Of a stretch of 13,796 bases of DNA, positions 6,750 through 13,796 are shown piece after piece. The notes under the pieces are model-generated. The model ran no database searches, had not been told where the DNA came from, and was given only the letters and a program-made list of their open reading frames with translations. The stretch lies in NCBI GenBank assembly GCA_002306745.1, contig DBSW01000116.1, positions 1 through 13,796 of the forward strand. Direction: 5' to 3'. Origin of the DNA: Dehalococcoidia bacterium UBA1332. GTDB taxonomy: Bacteria; Chloroflexota; Dehalococcoidia; Lucifugimonadales; Lucifugimonadaceae. The translations under genes were made by a program, and so were the position numbers. Position 1 is the stretch's first letter, and each line of letters begins with the position of its first letter.

Positions 6750-8012
6750 ATGCTTTCACTGGAACAGATAGTAAGAGATCCCGAAAACTTTCGAACTGCT
6801 TTGGTTCGACGAGGTGAAGATCCGCCAATCGATAAGATTGTTGCTCTGGATTCCCGGCGAAAAGAGTTGATTCACCTAGCGGACATTGACAGGGCTAATC
6901 GTAACAGGGTCAGCAAGGCAATTGGTGATGAGAGACGCAAGCCGACCACAGAAGAAATAACAGAGATGCGTGCAGCTGGAGAACGTATTAAACAACTGGA
7001 ATTAGAACTTTCTGCTGTTTTCGATGAGTTACAGGCTACACTTCTTCCTATCCCTAACACCCCGCTTGCAGACGTTCCAGATGGACTTAACGAAGAATCT
7101 AATCTGATAGAGCGAACCTCTACCGGTAAAACTGATCGACATGGTAATGCACATTGGGACGTCGCCACAAAGCTTGGGATACTTGATCTTGAAGCAGGAG
7201 CGAGCATTTCAGGTGCACGTTTTTATGTGTTGAAAGGCAAAGGCGCTCGCCTACAGCGTGCCCTCGCAGCTTGGATGCTTGATGTTCAAACAGAAGAGAA
7301 TGGGTATCTCGAGATTGACCCACCGCTTTTGATTAAACAACAGACGATGGTGGGATCCGGTAATTTACCTAAATTCAGAGACAATCTATATAGGGATGAA
7401 GAAACTGATTTGTGGCTGGTGCCAACGGCAGAGGTTGCACTAAACGGATTACATCAAGGACAAATTATTGATCCTGGTGCGTTACCACTGAAATACGTGG
7501 CACAGACTCCTAGTTTCCGCAAAGAGCATACCTCTGCTGGACGCGATGTTCGCGGTATTAAGCGAGTACATCAGTTCGAAAAAGTAGAAATGTTCCGTTA
7601 TGTAGAGCCCGAACACTCTGAATCGGCACTTGAAGAAATGCTAACTGAGGCTGAGGGATTGTGTGAGAGGCTAGGATTGACTTATCGAGTTGTGAAGCTT
7701 TGTGCCGGAGATATAGGTTTTCAATCAGCTAAGACCTATGACATCGAAGTATGGTCACCTGGTTCCGAAGAATGGCTTGAGGTTAGTTCTATTTCAACTT
7801 GCACCGACTTTCAGAGCCGTCGTAATAGGACCCGTTATCGACCTGCAGACAGGGCGTCTACGCGTTTACCACATACACTAAACGGTTCAGGATTGGCATT
7901 GCCGCGCGTCTGGATTGCTGTGGTGGAGAGTGGTTTACAAGAAGACGGCTCTGTTGTTATCCCTGAGGTTTTGACTCCGTACACTGGTTGGAGTCGCATA
8001 GAATCGGTTTAA
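6750..8012 (+). CDS. serS: Seryl-tRNA synthetase
   Basis: The enzyme charges tRNA-Ser, and tRNA-Sec where present, in the cytoplasm. Its 420 residues are the usual length. The N-terminal antiparallel coiled coil that grips the tRNA long arm spans about 28-100. The class II core shows LVPTAEVAL (223-231), motif 2 FRKEHTSAGRDVRGIKRVHQ (256-275) followed by FEKVE, SISTCTDFQSRR (347-358), and motif 3 LNGSGLALPRVWIAVVES (377-394). The conserved motif 3 arginine is present at 386, although the segment LPRVWIAVV is a little unlike the common VGRTLVAI wording. The start at 6750 has only a weak upstream GAG. The stop codon is four bases from that of the convergent lipoprotein gene. Confidence 0.97.
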   Translation: MLSLEQIVRDPENFRTALVRRGEDPPIDKIVALDSRRKELIHLADIDRANRNRVSKAIGDERRKPTTEEITEMRAAGERIKQLELELSAVFDELQATLLPIPNTPLADVPDGLNEESNLIERTSTGKTDRHGNAHWDVATKLGILDLEAGASISGARFYVLKGKGARLQRALAAWMLDVQTEENGYLEIDPPLLIKQQTMVGSGNLPKFRDNLYRDEETDLWLVPTAEVALNGLHQGQIIDPGALPLKYVAQTPSFRKEHTSAGRDVRGIKRVHQFEKVEMFRYVEPEHSESALEEMLTEAEGLCERLGLTYRVVKLCAGDIGFQSAKTYDIEVWSPGSEEWLEVSSISTCTDFQSRRNRTRYRPADRASTRLPHTLNGSGLALPRVWIAVVESGLQEDGSVVIPEVLTPYTGWSRIESV

Positions 8013-8027
8013 ACAATTAATTTACCG
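8005..8027. terminator. Weak imperfect hairpin spanning the two convergent stop codons
   Basis: CGGT (8005-8008) can pair with ACCG (8024-8027), with TTAA steps inside and a bulge. The hairpin covers the serS and lipoprotein stop codons and is AT-rich, so it is at best a poor bidirectional terminator. No better one lies near this junction. Confidence 0.2.
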
Positions 8028-10116
8028 TGATTTTGTATTCTGTCGGCAGTGTTGACAGTCTGTTAACTGAGCTGATGATTACGACTACCGTATCGTTATG
8101 TTCAACCTGTTCAATTTTGAATTCTCCTCTTCCTGCGGCGTCGACAGGCATACGAAATATTTCTGGCTCTCCGTCGTCCTTTTGGTGGATCAGCTGTACA
8201 AGATATTGAGTAGGTACAGTTTCATTTACCAATACGAAACCCTCAGCGACCCATTCATCATCACTTGAAGTATCGTCATGCCAGCCAATTTCTTTGATTT
8301 CAAAATCATCAAAACAGGCCCCTTTAGAAAAAACTGCGTCGTCAGTTATGTACTCTAACCGGAGCAGTATCTCGCTACCTGTGTAGTTGCTGAGGTCTAA
8401 AGAATCCTGAATCCAGCCATGACTTGTACCGGTGAGTCCTGGTCCATAGGCATTTCCATTTGGGTTGGAGTTTGTTGAATGGTCGGTTTCAACAATGTTC
8501 CAAGTAGCACCGTTGTCCGCAGATATCATGACATAGGCGTAATCCCACAACTCTTCTATATCGTAGTCGATCCAGTACTTCAGTGTTGCGGAATCGACAG
8601 ATCGCAAATCAATGGAACGTGTGAGAGTTGAATCGATAGAGTCTCCTTGATTTGTCCACCAACATTGTTTACCAGAATGTGGTGGATTGTTGAGCAGAGG
8701 TGTTTTTGGATCACCGACAAACTTTATGGATATTGTTCCGAGCCCCCCGTTGATGTCTAGATAACTTGCTCCATATGCTCTAACGCTACTGGTGTAAGCA
8801 TCTGGCACCTGTAGGAAATGGTCTTTAATGGGAGGGAATTTGATGTGTTCACTGTATCTATAACGTCCATGATCTGTATTTAAGAAATTCGCGATTAACC
8901 AATCGGCATAAACATCATCTGCTGACACATTGAAACCAGCTTTAGTTAGTGCAAGATCTATTGATTCGATGCCGTCTTTTTGTTCTGCAGCGATAGCTTT
9001 AATTATTTGATTATCTCCATAGTGAGTTGCAAGAAAAGTGAAGAAAAGGTGCGCTGCACCGTAGTTTGCAACGGATATAGAAATATCTTGCGCCCAGGCC
9101 GTTAGAGATGTGGATGGTAGTTTAGCGAATGATGGTGCTGCTGAACGTGGAAATCCCGCTAGGTCTGCTGCTACTTCTGACAATCCTTCGTTGACCCATG
9201 AATCCTCACTTGGATCTGTAGCGAAGTGGCTAGCATGTTGTAATTCGTGTGCAATTACGCTCATATACTCGTCACTTGTTAGGTCGATACGATTTGCCGA
9301 CATATAGATCGCTTCTCGTTCGTTGGATTTAGGCATGATCTCGTTTGTATAAGAGTCGGCAGCTGAAAAGTAACCAGCCACTCCCTCCCGAAGGACCGCC
9401 GTGTAAATCACGATTCGAGCATCACCGTCAATACCAGGTGTTAACGGAGAGCCGAAGATTTCAGTTATGACAGGCCAAACATCTATTTCGAATCGTTTTG
9501 CTACTTGAGCTATTTTCAAGGCGTCAGGTTCGTATCCTTTTTCGAAAATCCAGTATGCATTCTCAGAGATATGGGATACCGTACCTTGAACATTCGTACT
9601 TCCGTTATCGCGAGAGACCCAGAAATCGACGTCCTGACCCACTTTTAATGGCGGAGGATATTCGATTACTTCTGTCTTAGCGTGCCCTATAACTAGTCTG
9701 CGCCCTAGATCCTCTAGGTCCCTATCGGGAGGGTGCGCTATAAGTGGCTCAGAATGTGGAGCAACGTATGGTGTTGGCTCTGGAGTACGTTTTGGAATGA
9801 AAATGGGGTTTGTTGGAATTGATTTTATGGATTCATGATCTAACCCGGTTTTCTGAGTCGGGGAGGGTAACTTTTTTGCTGCGAATGTATTTTGCGGTTT
9901 AGGAGGTGATGTTAGAGCATTGAGATGCTCTGGCTCGACGGTTTTTGTATCAGTGTCCGCTGTGACACTTGGTGTGAATGTTGAATGTTCAGTGGATACA
10001 GAAGTAATCGGAGTATGGTGTTTGGTATCAACGATTTCACTCTGGCAGGCAATCAGAATCACTGGCAGCGTTATTGCATTGAAAAAAGCTGTTTTATGGA
10101 ATCTAAAAATGTTCAC
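8017..10116 (-). CDS. Secreted lipoprotein with M30-like metallopeptidase and immune-inhibitor-A-like domain
   Basis: This large exported protein of about 699 residues begins with a short basic and hydrophobic signal sequence ending in a lipobox (LIAC, Cys24), so it is probably anchored by lipid outside the cytoplasmic membrane. A long Thr/Pro/Ser-rich linker (about 30-130) follows. The central part carries the zinc motif AHELQH (289-294) and, 15 residues on, SWVNEGLSE (306-314), a gluzincin layout like hyicolysin-type M30 peptidases. Residues of about 475-610 (HSGKQCWW, WIDYDIEE, ISADNGATW, ACFDDFEI) resemble the C-terminal adhesive domain of immune inhibitor A (M6). A beta-rich tail ends the protein. 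It likely degrades extracellular protein or polymer-bound peptides, but the substrate is unknown. It follows pth by 24 bases. The start is uncertain: GTG at 10116 overlaps the Shine-Dalgarno, and ATT at 10110 is better spaced. Confidence 0.82.
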   Translation of the reverse strand: MNIFRFHKTAFFNAITLPVILIACQSEIVDTKHHTPITSVSTEHSTFTPSVTADTDTKTVEPEHLNALTSPPKPQNTFAAKKLPSPTQKTGLDHESIKSIPTNPIFIPKRTPEPTPYVAPHSEPLIAHPPDRDLEDLGRRLVIGHAKTEVIEYPPPLKVGQDVDFWVSRDNGSTNVQGTVSHISENAYWIFEKGYEPDALKIAQVAKRFEIDVWPVITEIFGSPLTPGIDGDARIVIYTAVLREGVAGYFSAADSYTNEIMPKSNEREAIYMSANRIDLTSDEYMSVIAHELQHASHFATDPSEDSWVNEGLSEVAADLAGFPRSAAPSFAKLPSTSLTAWAQDISISVANYGAAHLFFTFLATHYGDNQIIKAIAAEQKDGIESIDLALTKAGFNVSADDVYADWLIANFLNTDHGRYRYSEHIKFPPIKDHFLQVPDAYTSSVRAYGASYLDINGGLGTISIKFVGDPKTPLLNNPPHSGKQCWWTNQGDSIDSTLTRSIDLRSVDSATLKYWIDYDIEELWDYAYVMISADNGATWNIVETDHSTNSNPNGNAYGPGLTGTSHGWIQDSLDLSNYTGSEILLRLEYITDDAVFSKGACFDDFEIKEIGWHDDTSSDDEWVAEGFVLVNETVPTQYLVQLIHQKDDGEPEIFRMPVDAAGRGEFKIEQVEHNDTVVVIISSVNRLSTLPTEYKITVN

Positions 10117-10121
10117 TCCTT
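10116..10121 (-). promoter_or_regulatory. Shine-Dalgarno AAGGAG of the lipoprotein gene
   Basis: AAGGAG on the minus strand is the best ribosome site in the window. Its last G is the first base of the GTG used as the assumed start. Five bases beyond it lies an in-frame ATT (10110-10108). No ATG exists in frame between the pth stop codon and the lipobox. Confidence 0.6.
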
Positions 10122-10140
10122 TATTTTGACTGCGTATATT

Positions 10141-10845
10141 TCACTTTTGCTTATCCACAGGGTTACCATCTCCACTTGAATTGTAGGTATTCATGGCGCT
10201 TTCTATCTTGTTATTGATAATCAAAGTGACTGCATCAGCTGCTCTATCGGTGGCTAATTTGACCAGCTTTAAATTCTCTGGATCAAATTTTCCTAATACG
10301 TGATCTACCTGTTCTATTCCGTATTGAGGTTTTCCAACACCGATTCGAACTCTTGGAAAGTTTTCAGTTCCAAGTGCGCTGATGATAGATTTGAGTCCGT
10401 TGTGGCCACCAGCTCCGCCTTTGTCTCTTACTCTAATCGATCCGGGCTTTAGGTGAATGTCATCTGTGATAACTATGATTTTGGCTGCTGGAGTTTTGAA
10501 TCGTTTCGCCAGATAGTTTAATGCGATTCCCGATCGATTCATTAGCATCATCGGATATGCGAGTAGGGTAGGCATACTATGGAGTTCAACTTGTGCAAAT
10601 GCTAGCTCTTTGCGTTTACGATTTATTGTTGCTCCAGAGCGCTTGACTAGTTCGTCTAGGCACCACCATCCAACATTATGTCTAGTGTTTTTGTATTCAG
10701 ACCCAGGATTACCGAGACCTAAGACTATCCAGGGTGGTTCTTTCGAACCTCCTCCTCTTCCATCTGGAAAAAGCTTGTTTAAGATTGAGTTGGCGTCCAA
10801 ACTTTTACTCCCCCAACCTAAACAATGGATTTTCAAAAAATTCAT
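10141..10845 (-). CDS. pth: Peptidyl-tRNA hydrolase with N-terminal extension
   Basis: Pth frees tRNAs from prematurely released peptidyl-tRNA in the cytoplasm. The catalytic landmarks are complete: VLGLGNPG with Asn46, NTRHNVG with the catalytic His56, LMNRSG with Asn103, ITDDIHLKPG with Asp128, and GGAGGHNGLKSI with Asn149. FPRVRIGVGKP (163-173) is also typical. The protein is 234 residues, about 40 longer than usual, because of an N-terminal stretch ending in a Gly-rich linker (GRGGGSKEPP). The ATG at 10845 directly follows an in-frame TGA and has no Shine-Dalgarno. A TTG at 10800 has GGGGAG seven bases upstream and would give 219 residues. It lies 98 bases after ligA and 24 before the lipoprotein gene. 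Confidence 0.95.
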   Translation of the reverse strand: MNFLKIHCLGWGSKSLDANSILNKLFPDGRGGGSKEPPWIVLGLGNPGSEYKNTRHNVGWWCLDELVKRSGATINRKRKELAFAQVELHSMPTLLAYPMMLMNRSGIALNYLAKRFKTPAAKIIVITDDIHLKPGSIRVRDKGGAGGHNGLKSIISALGTENFPRVRIGVGKPQYGIEQVDHVLGKFDPENLKLVKLATDRAADAVTLIINNKIESAMNTYNSSGDGNPVDKQK

Positions 10846-10943
10846 TCAGCAAGGATTTGACCGTATGCTAAATATGTCTTGGGGTGTATTTAAAATCTCC
10901 AGTGTCATTAGTTGATGAATATTACCGCACTTTGAACTGTTGC

Positions 10944-13031
10944 TCACTCAGTTTGAATTGGAACAGTCCCTTCATCCATAAAAGCAATGAATTCCATTTC
11001 ATTAATGATTTGTACACCTAGTCGTTGTGCTTTATCAAACTTTGCCCCTGTATTTGTACCTGCCACGAGATAGTGTGTTTTTCCCGTTACTGATCCGGTT
11101 GCTTTTCCACCTAGTGATTTTATTCGGTTATTTGCTTCAGATCTTGACATTGTTTCGAGCTTACCTGTAACTACGAATATTAATCCGTTGGCGGGATGTG
11201 TTGTAGAAGACTCGGGTCTGTTGTCTATAGGGTTGATGCCGAGTTCTATTAGTTCGTCGACGAGCTGTAGATTTTTCGCTACGTTGAAGTAGTTGACGAT
11301 ATTATTTGCCACGATTGAGCCAATTCCGTCGATCTTGATTAGTTCCTCAATCGTCGCGTTTCTAACTCCCGTAAGAGTGCGGAATCGGCGTGAAAGCCAT
11401 GATGCGCTTTCGGATCCGATGCCAGAAATTCCTAGTGCAAACAACAGACGGGATAATGGTTGCTGGCGAGATGCATTTATAGCATCTAGTAGATTGTCTA
11501 TCCGTGTCTCGCCCATCTTGTCTATTTTCAATAGTTCTTCGCGTCTCTCGTGCAGTTTATAAATATCAGAGATGGTCGAAACAAATCCGAGCCGTGTTAG
11601 GTCTTGGGCTACTCGTTCACCGAATCCTTCGATATCAATAGCGCCTCGCGATGCATAATGCTCGAGCAATCTTTCAAATTGAGCTGGACAGGATACGTTT
11701 ATACATCTGGTGGTTGCCTCTCCATCAGAGCTGGTGGGGTTGCTTCCACATGATGGGCAAGTGTTTGGAAATTTATATGGGGTCGAATCACCTGATCGCT
11801 TATTTTTGGATGAGACTGATACGACTTGCGGTATAACGTCTCCAGCGCGTTGCACCACAACTCGATCTCCTTCTCTGAAATCCTTTCGAGTTATTTCATC
11901 TTTGTTGTGAAGTGTTGCTCGCTCGACGGTGACACCCCCTACCATTACAGGTTCTAATTCGGCCCATGGTGTTAACGCGCCAGTTCGACCTACATTGACA
12001 TGAATTGCTTTAAGTGTTGTTTCTGCTTTTTCAGCGGGAAATTTATAGGCGATAGCCCAACGTGGATCTCTTCCTACAGCTCCCAGTCTTTTCTGTAATG
12101 GAATCGAATCAATCTTTATCACAACCCCGTCAATGCCATAGTCGATCGATTCTCTGATCATAAAAGCTTCATTGATTGCTTTCATAGCATCTTCGGTGGT
12201 GGCAGCTTTTCGAGTCCAGGGATTGGTTTTACCACCCCAGCTTTTGATAGTCTCTAGCGCATTCCAATGGCTGGATGGTTCTTTTATTCCTTCGACGTAA
12301 CCGAGTGCGTATACGAAAATATCGAGAGGTCTTTTCGCAGTCTCAGAGGAATCAAGTTGACGTAAAGATCCTGATGCTGCATTTCGAGGGTTTACATATT
12401 CAGTTAGACCTTCAGCATGTCGATCGGCGTTGAGTTGATCGAAAAGAGAGTTCGGCAGAAAAACTTCACCCCTAAATTCCACCAATGGAGGAACGGAATG
12501 TTTTATGGAATCTAGCTTTAGTGGGACTGATTTTATTGTTCGAACGTTTGCTGTTACATCTTCTCCTCGTTCGCCATCGCCACGGGTGGTGGCTCGCTCC
12601 ATAACGCCATTTCGATAGGTGATTGCTAGAGCTAGTCCGTCTATCTTTAACTCACAGACCATCGGGGCGTTTTCTAGCTCCAGAAAATCTAGAGCGCGCT
12701 TATGCCAAGCCCGTAATCCATCTTCATCGAACACGTTACCGAGACTTAACATTGGAATAGGATGAACTACTTCTTCGAATCCTTCAGCAGGTGGTGCACC
12801 TACACGTTGTGTCGGTGAGTCTGCTGTTATGAGTTCTGGAAAATCTGCTTCGAGTTTCAAGAGCTCTTGCATTCTCGCATCCCACTCTGCGTCGTTGAGT
12901 TCAGGAGTATTATCTATGTAATATAGTTTGCTGGCTCGATTGATTTCGTCCTTTAGCTGAAGTGCGCGTTTAGCCGCAGAATTAGCTGTATATGATTCAT
13001 CGTCGAAATGAAATTGATAGTGTGTATTCAT
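10944..13031 (-). CDS. ligA: NAD-dependent DNA ligase
   Basis: LigA seals nicks in replication and repair using NAD. The 695-residue protein has the full bacterial domain order: the Ia NMN-binding domain (LYYIDNTPELNDAEWD, 36-51), the nucleotidyltransferase core with catalytic Lys129 in CELKIDGLALAI, EFRGEVFLP (185-193), NPRNAASGSLRQLD (214-227), DGVVIKID (301-308), AYKFPAE (328-334), the OB fold (about 340-420), a four-cysteine zinc finger (Cys425, 428, 443, 448), helix-hairpin-helix repeats (about 500-585) and a C-terminal BRCT domain (about 613-690, VVTGKLETMSR). In domain Ia the usual DxEYD reads DAEWD. The ATG at 13031 has only a weak AAAAG upstream. It is the first gene of a minus-strand group with pth and the lipoprotein, and is divergent from the DUF1015 gene. 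Confidence 0.98.
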   Translation of the reverse strand: MNTHYQFHFDDESYTANSAAKRALQLKDEINRASKLYYIDNTPELNDAEWDARMQELLKLEADFPELITADSPTQRVGAPPAEGFEEVVHPIPMLSLGNVFDEDGLRAWHKRALDFLELENAPMVCELKIDGLALAITYRNGVMERATTRGDGERGEDVTANVRTIKSVPLKLDSIKHSVPPLVEFRGEVFLPNSLFDQLNADRHAEGLTEYVNPRNAASGSLRQLDSSETAKRPLDIFVYALGYVEGIKEPSSHWNALETIKSWGGKTNPWTRKAATTEDAMKAINEAFMIRESIDYGIDGVVIKIDSIPLQKRLGAVGRDPRWAIAYKFPAEKAETTLKAIHVNVGRTGALTPWAELEPVMVGGVTVERATLHNKDEITRKDFREGDRVVVQRAGDVIPQVVSVSSKNKRSGDSTPYKFPNTCPSCGSNPTSSDGEATTRCINVSCPAQFERLLEHYASRGAIDIEGFGERVAQDLTRLGFVSTISDIYKLHERREELLKIDKMGETRIDNLLDAINASRQQPLSRLLFALGISGIGSESASWLSRRFRTLTGVRNATIEELIKIDGIGSIVANNIVNYFNVAKNLQLVDELIELGINPIDNRPESSTTHPANGLIFVVTGKLETMSRSEANNRIKSLGGKATGSVTGKTHYLVAGTNTGAKFDKAQRLGVQIINEMEFIAFMDEGTVPIQTE

Positions 13032-13122
13032 CTTTTGTCACTAGATCAATTCTGCGACTTAAAGACCTTATTGAAAAACCGTGATAAAAAGTTGGTAGTA
13101 AGCCTGAAACAATAGATCACAC

Positions 13123-13179
13123 GAGTATAACAACGTTGAGCAAAAACCTATTTTAGGGGTTTATTCAGGCGTTATACTC
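13123..13179. promoter_or_regulatory. Mirrored divergent promoters for ligA and the DUF1015 gene
   Basis: GAGTATAAC (13123-13131) and GTTATACTC (13171-13179) are exact inverted copies, each carrying a TATACT -10 box that points outward. The ligA-side box (13129-13124 on the minus strand) is an extended type, TGTTATACT. Neither has a good -35. Expected transcript starts would lie about 85 bases before ligA and about 45 before the DUF1015 gene. CACAC (13119-13123 region) and GTGTG (13184-13188 region) outside the arms extend the symmetry. Between them lie the palindrome CAACGTTG (13131-13138) and AAACC/GGTTT. The arrangement could serve a shared regulator. Confidence 0.5.
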
Positions 13180-13231
13180 ATTTGTGTGGTTTAAAACGAG
13201 CCGGATTTTACTGCAATTCTCAAATAGATAC

Positions 13232-13796
13232 ATGGTAGAAATTCAGCCCTTCAGGGCAATGCGATACAACCCCGAGTTTTCTGGCGATGTGAGTCTTAAC
13301 GTTTGCCCGCCGTTTGACGTTATTACTCCACAACTTCAGCATGAACTCTACGACCGCTCGCGTTACAACATTGTTCGGCTCGAGCTGGCTCGCAGGGGGC
13401 TTTCTAAGGATCCATATGAGAAGGCTGCAGAGACAGCTGAAAACTGGGCAGATTCTGGAGTTTTGACACATGAGAATGTCCCCTCAATTTACGTCACTGA
13501 AGAGGAGTTTATTTTTCAGGGACAGAAATTATTCCGACGTGGGTTTGTAGCAGCGGTTCGTCTGGAAGACTATGACCAGAAGGTTGTACTACCGCACGAA
13601 GGTACTCGTTCAGAGTGGGTAGCCGACCGTGTCAATTTAATGCGTGCAGCCCAGTCGAATTACAGTCCTTTGCTTTCTATTTTTAGAGATGATCTCAGAT
13701 CTAGCGTTGGGAATTTACTCCGGGCAATCGCTGGAGGTGAGCCCACGACGGTCTTCACACCGCCTGACATGCCTCAGCTTAGAGTTTGGCAGGTTT
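13232..13796 (+). CDS. DUF1015 family protein (partial)
   Basis: The frame starts at the ATG at 13232 and runs off the right edge after 188 codons, so roughly the N-terminal half is present (full family members are about 400-450 residues). The family wording is clear: VEIQPFRAMRYNP (2-14), VCPPFDVITPQ (24-34), YNIVRLEL (45-52), NWADSGVLTHENVPSIYV (71-88), RRGFVAAVRL (102-111) and PHEGTRSEWVADRVNLM (121-137), followed by NYSPLLSIFRD (143-153). The conserved HExT...DR block suggests a binding or catalytic centre, but the biochemical function of the family is not established to my knowledge. There is no signal peptide. No Shine-Dalgarno stands before the ATG, but the position matches the family's usual N-terminus. 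It is divergent from ligA. Confidence 0.88.
   Translation, partial: MVEIQPFRAMRYNPEFSGDVSLNVCPPFDVITPQLQHELYDRSRYNIVRLELARRGLSKDPYEKAAETAENWADSGVLTHENVPSIYVTEEEFIFQGQKLFRRGFVAAVRLEDYDQKVVLPHEGTRSEWVADRVNLMRAAQSNYSPLLSIFRDDLRSSVGNLLRAIAGGEPTTVFTPPDMPQLRVWQV

Noticed and set aside
13220..13471. Minus-strand 83-codon frame under the DUF1015 gene
   Set aside because: It is a shadow of a clear protein-coding frame on the plus strand.
1..13796. Defence, toxin-antitoxin, phage or CRISPR system
   Set aside because: No such family, repeat array, integrase or transposase was seen; the genes are almost all conserved housekeeping functions.

Overview
The window looks like an ordinary chromosomal stretch of a free-living bacterium, AT-leaning by eye, and almost every gene is core housekeeping. 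The protein set and gene neighbourhoods fit best with Chloroflexota (Dehalococcoidia/SAR202-like): a lipoprotein with an M30-type peptidase and an immune-inhibitor-A-like domain, a SepIVA-type coiled-coil gene after coaD, and DUF1015, ligA and pth together. This placement is inference, because no rRNA or other phylogenetic marker was compared. No IS element, phage gene, CRISPR array, tRNA or rRNA was found.

Layout from left to right. (1) The window opens inside polA, on the minus strand, with only its 5'-3' nuclease N-terminus present. (2) An arsenite-methyltransferase-like gene and an aminoglycoside-phosphotransferase-fold gene lie on the plus strand. (3) A convergent gap holds a very strong hairpin. 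(4) A compact minus-strand group follows: rsmD, coaD, then a SepIVA/DivIVA-like coiled-coil gene. rsmD and coaD abut as TAA-ATG. (5) A 319-bp divergent intergenic region leads to two plus-strand aminoacyl-tRNA synthetase genes, lysS and serS. (6) serS ends four bases from the end of a minus-strand group: ligA, pth, then the large secreted lipoprotein. (7) A divergent promoter region separates ligA from a plus-strand DUF1015 gene that runs off the right edge.

Functionally the window covers DNA replication and repair (polA, ligA), translation (lysS, serS, pth, rsmD), coenzyme A synthesis (coaD), probable envelope or septum biogenesis (sepIVA-like), arsenic or similar metalloid methylation, and one surface or secreted peptidase. 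I found no convincing new multi-gene system. The points most worth a second look are the relocated N-terminal cysteines of the ArsM-like protein, the SepIVA-like protein outside Actinobacteria, the start-codon puzzle of the lipoprotein (GTG buried in the Shine-Dalgarno, ATT at ideal spacing), the two-codon minigene directly before lysS, and the mirrored -10 elements between ligA and the DUF1015 gene.
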